Below are positions 5,836-5,951 of a stretch of DNA of 5,951 nucleotides, one piece after another (the first letter of the stretch is position 1; each line of letters begins with the position of its first letter). The notes under the pieces are model-generated. The model had not been told where the DNA came from, did no database searches, and was given only the letters and a program-made list of their open reading frames with translations. The position numbers were made by a program, and so were the translations under genes. This DNA is from an uncultured Bacillus sp. (GTDB taxonomy: Bacteria; Bacillota; Bacilli; Bacillales; DSM-1321), in assembly GCA_934215995.1 (NCBI GenBank), contig CAKQBC010000159.1:1-5951 (forward strand). The letters run 5' to 3'.

Positions 5836-5878
5836 CATAAGAGTCGATAAGAGATTACGACTTAAGAAAAAATATTAT

Positions 5879-5951
5879 TCCGCAGTAGCTCAGTGGTAGA
5901 GCACTCGGCTGTTAACCGAGCGGTCGTAGGTTCGAATCCTACCTGCGGAGC
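5879..5951 (+). tRNA. tRNA-Asn (anticodon GTT), 3' end cut by window edge
   Basis: A complete cloverleaf is visible. The acceptor arm pairs TCCGCAG (5879-5885) with CTGCGGA (5943-5949), followed by discriminator G (5950). The D arm contains AGCTCAGTGGTAGAGC. The anticodon stem CTCGG/CCGAG encloses loop CTGTTAA, with anticodon GTT at 5911-5913. The T arm is GTAGG-TTCGAAT-CCTAC. The last base, C 5951, is probably the first of an encoded CCA, so only two bases are missing. In B. subtilis a tRNA-Asn heads a tRNA cluster just after ydcK, so more tRNA genes may follow beyond the window. Confidence 0.97.

Overview
The window is chromosomal DNA from a low-GC, endospore-forming Gram-positive bacterium of the Bacillaceae (Bacillus in the broad sense). 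The evidence is the complete general-stress sigma factor module (rsbU end, rsbV, rsbW, sigB, rsbX), AGGAGG-type ribosome binding sites, and a cmpA homologue, a small sporulation protein known from Bacillus and its relatives. The species cannot be named from this stretch. Gene order resembles the B. subtilis sigB-tex(ydcI)-cmpA-ydcK-tRNA-Asn neighbourhood, but rsbX is followed directly by tex.

Left part (1-2566): all genes are on the + strand. The 3' end of rsbU (PP2C phosphatase) is followed by an 88-base gap holding a sigma-B-type promoter (GTTTCA, 14 bases, GGGTAA). Then come rsbV, rsbW, sigB and rsbX, each overlapping the next by 1, 23 and 4 bases. A strong intrinsic terminator ends the operon. 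This is the partner-switching circuit. RsbW binds and silences sigma-B and phosphorylates RsbV. RsbU dephosphorylates RsbV, so that RsbV captures RsbW and frees sigma-B. RsbX resets the upstream stress-sensing complex. The internal sigma-B promoter makes the circuit autocatalytic.

Middle (2567-4910): tex, encoding a 724-residue nucleic-acid-binding protein, starts at TTG and probably has its own extended -10 promoter. It ends at a symmetrical hairpin that can terminate transcription from both sides.

Right part (4911-5951): cmpA, a 37-codon gene on the - strand, and ydcK (SprT-like zinc metalloprotease family) on the + strand are divergently transcribed. Their putative promoters, sigma-E type for cmpA and sigma-A type for ydcK, are interleaved so that the predicted start points nearly coincide. 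Between tex and cmpA, on the - strand, is a short protein-like open stretch without a usable start. The window closes with a tRNA-Asn(GTT) gene behind a perfect-consensus sigma-A promoter with an A/T-tract upstream element. The tRNA is cut just inside its CCA end.

No mobile element, CRISPR array, riboswitch or clearly novel system is visible. There is no stretch over 300 bases without a gene. The most interesting points are the interleaved cmpA/ydcK promoters and the possible decayed or frameshifted small gene near 4931-5029.
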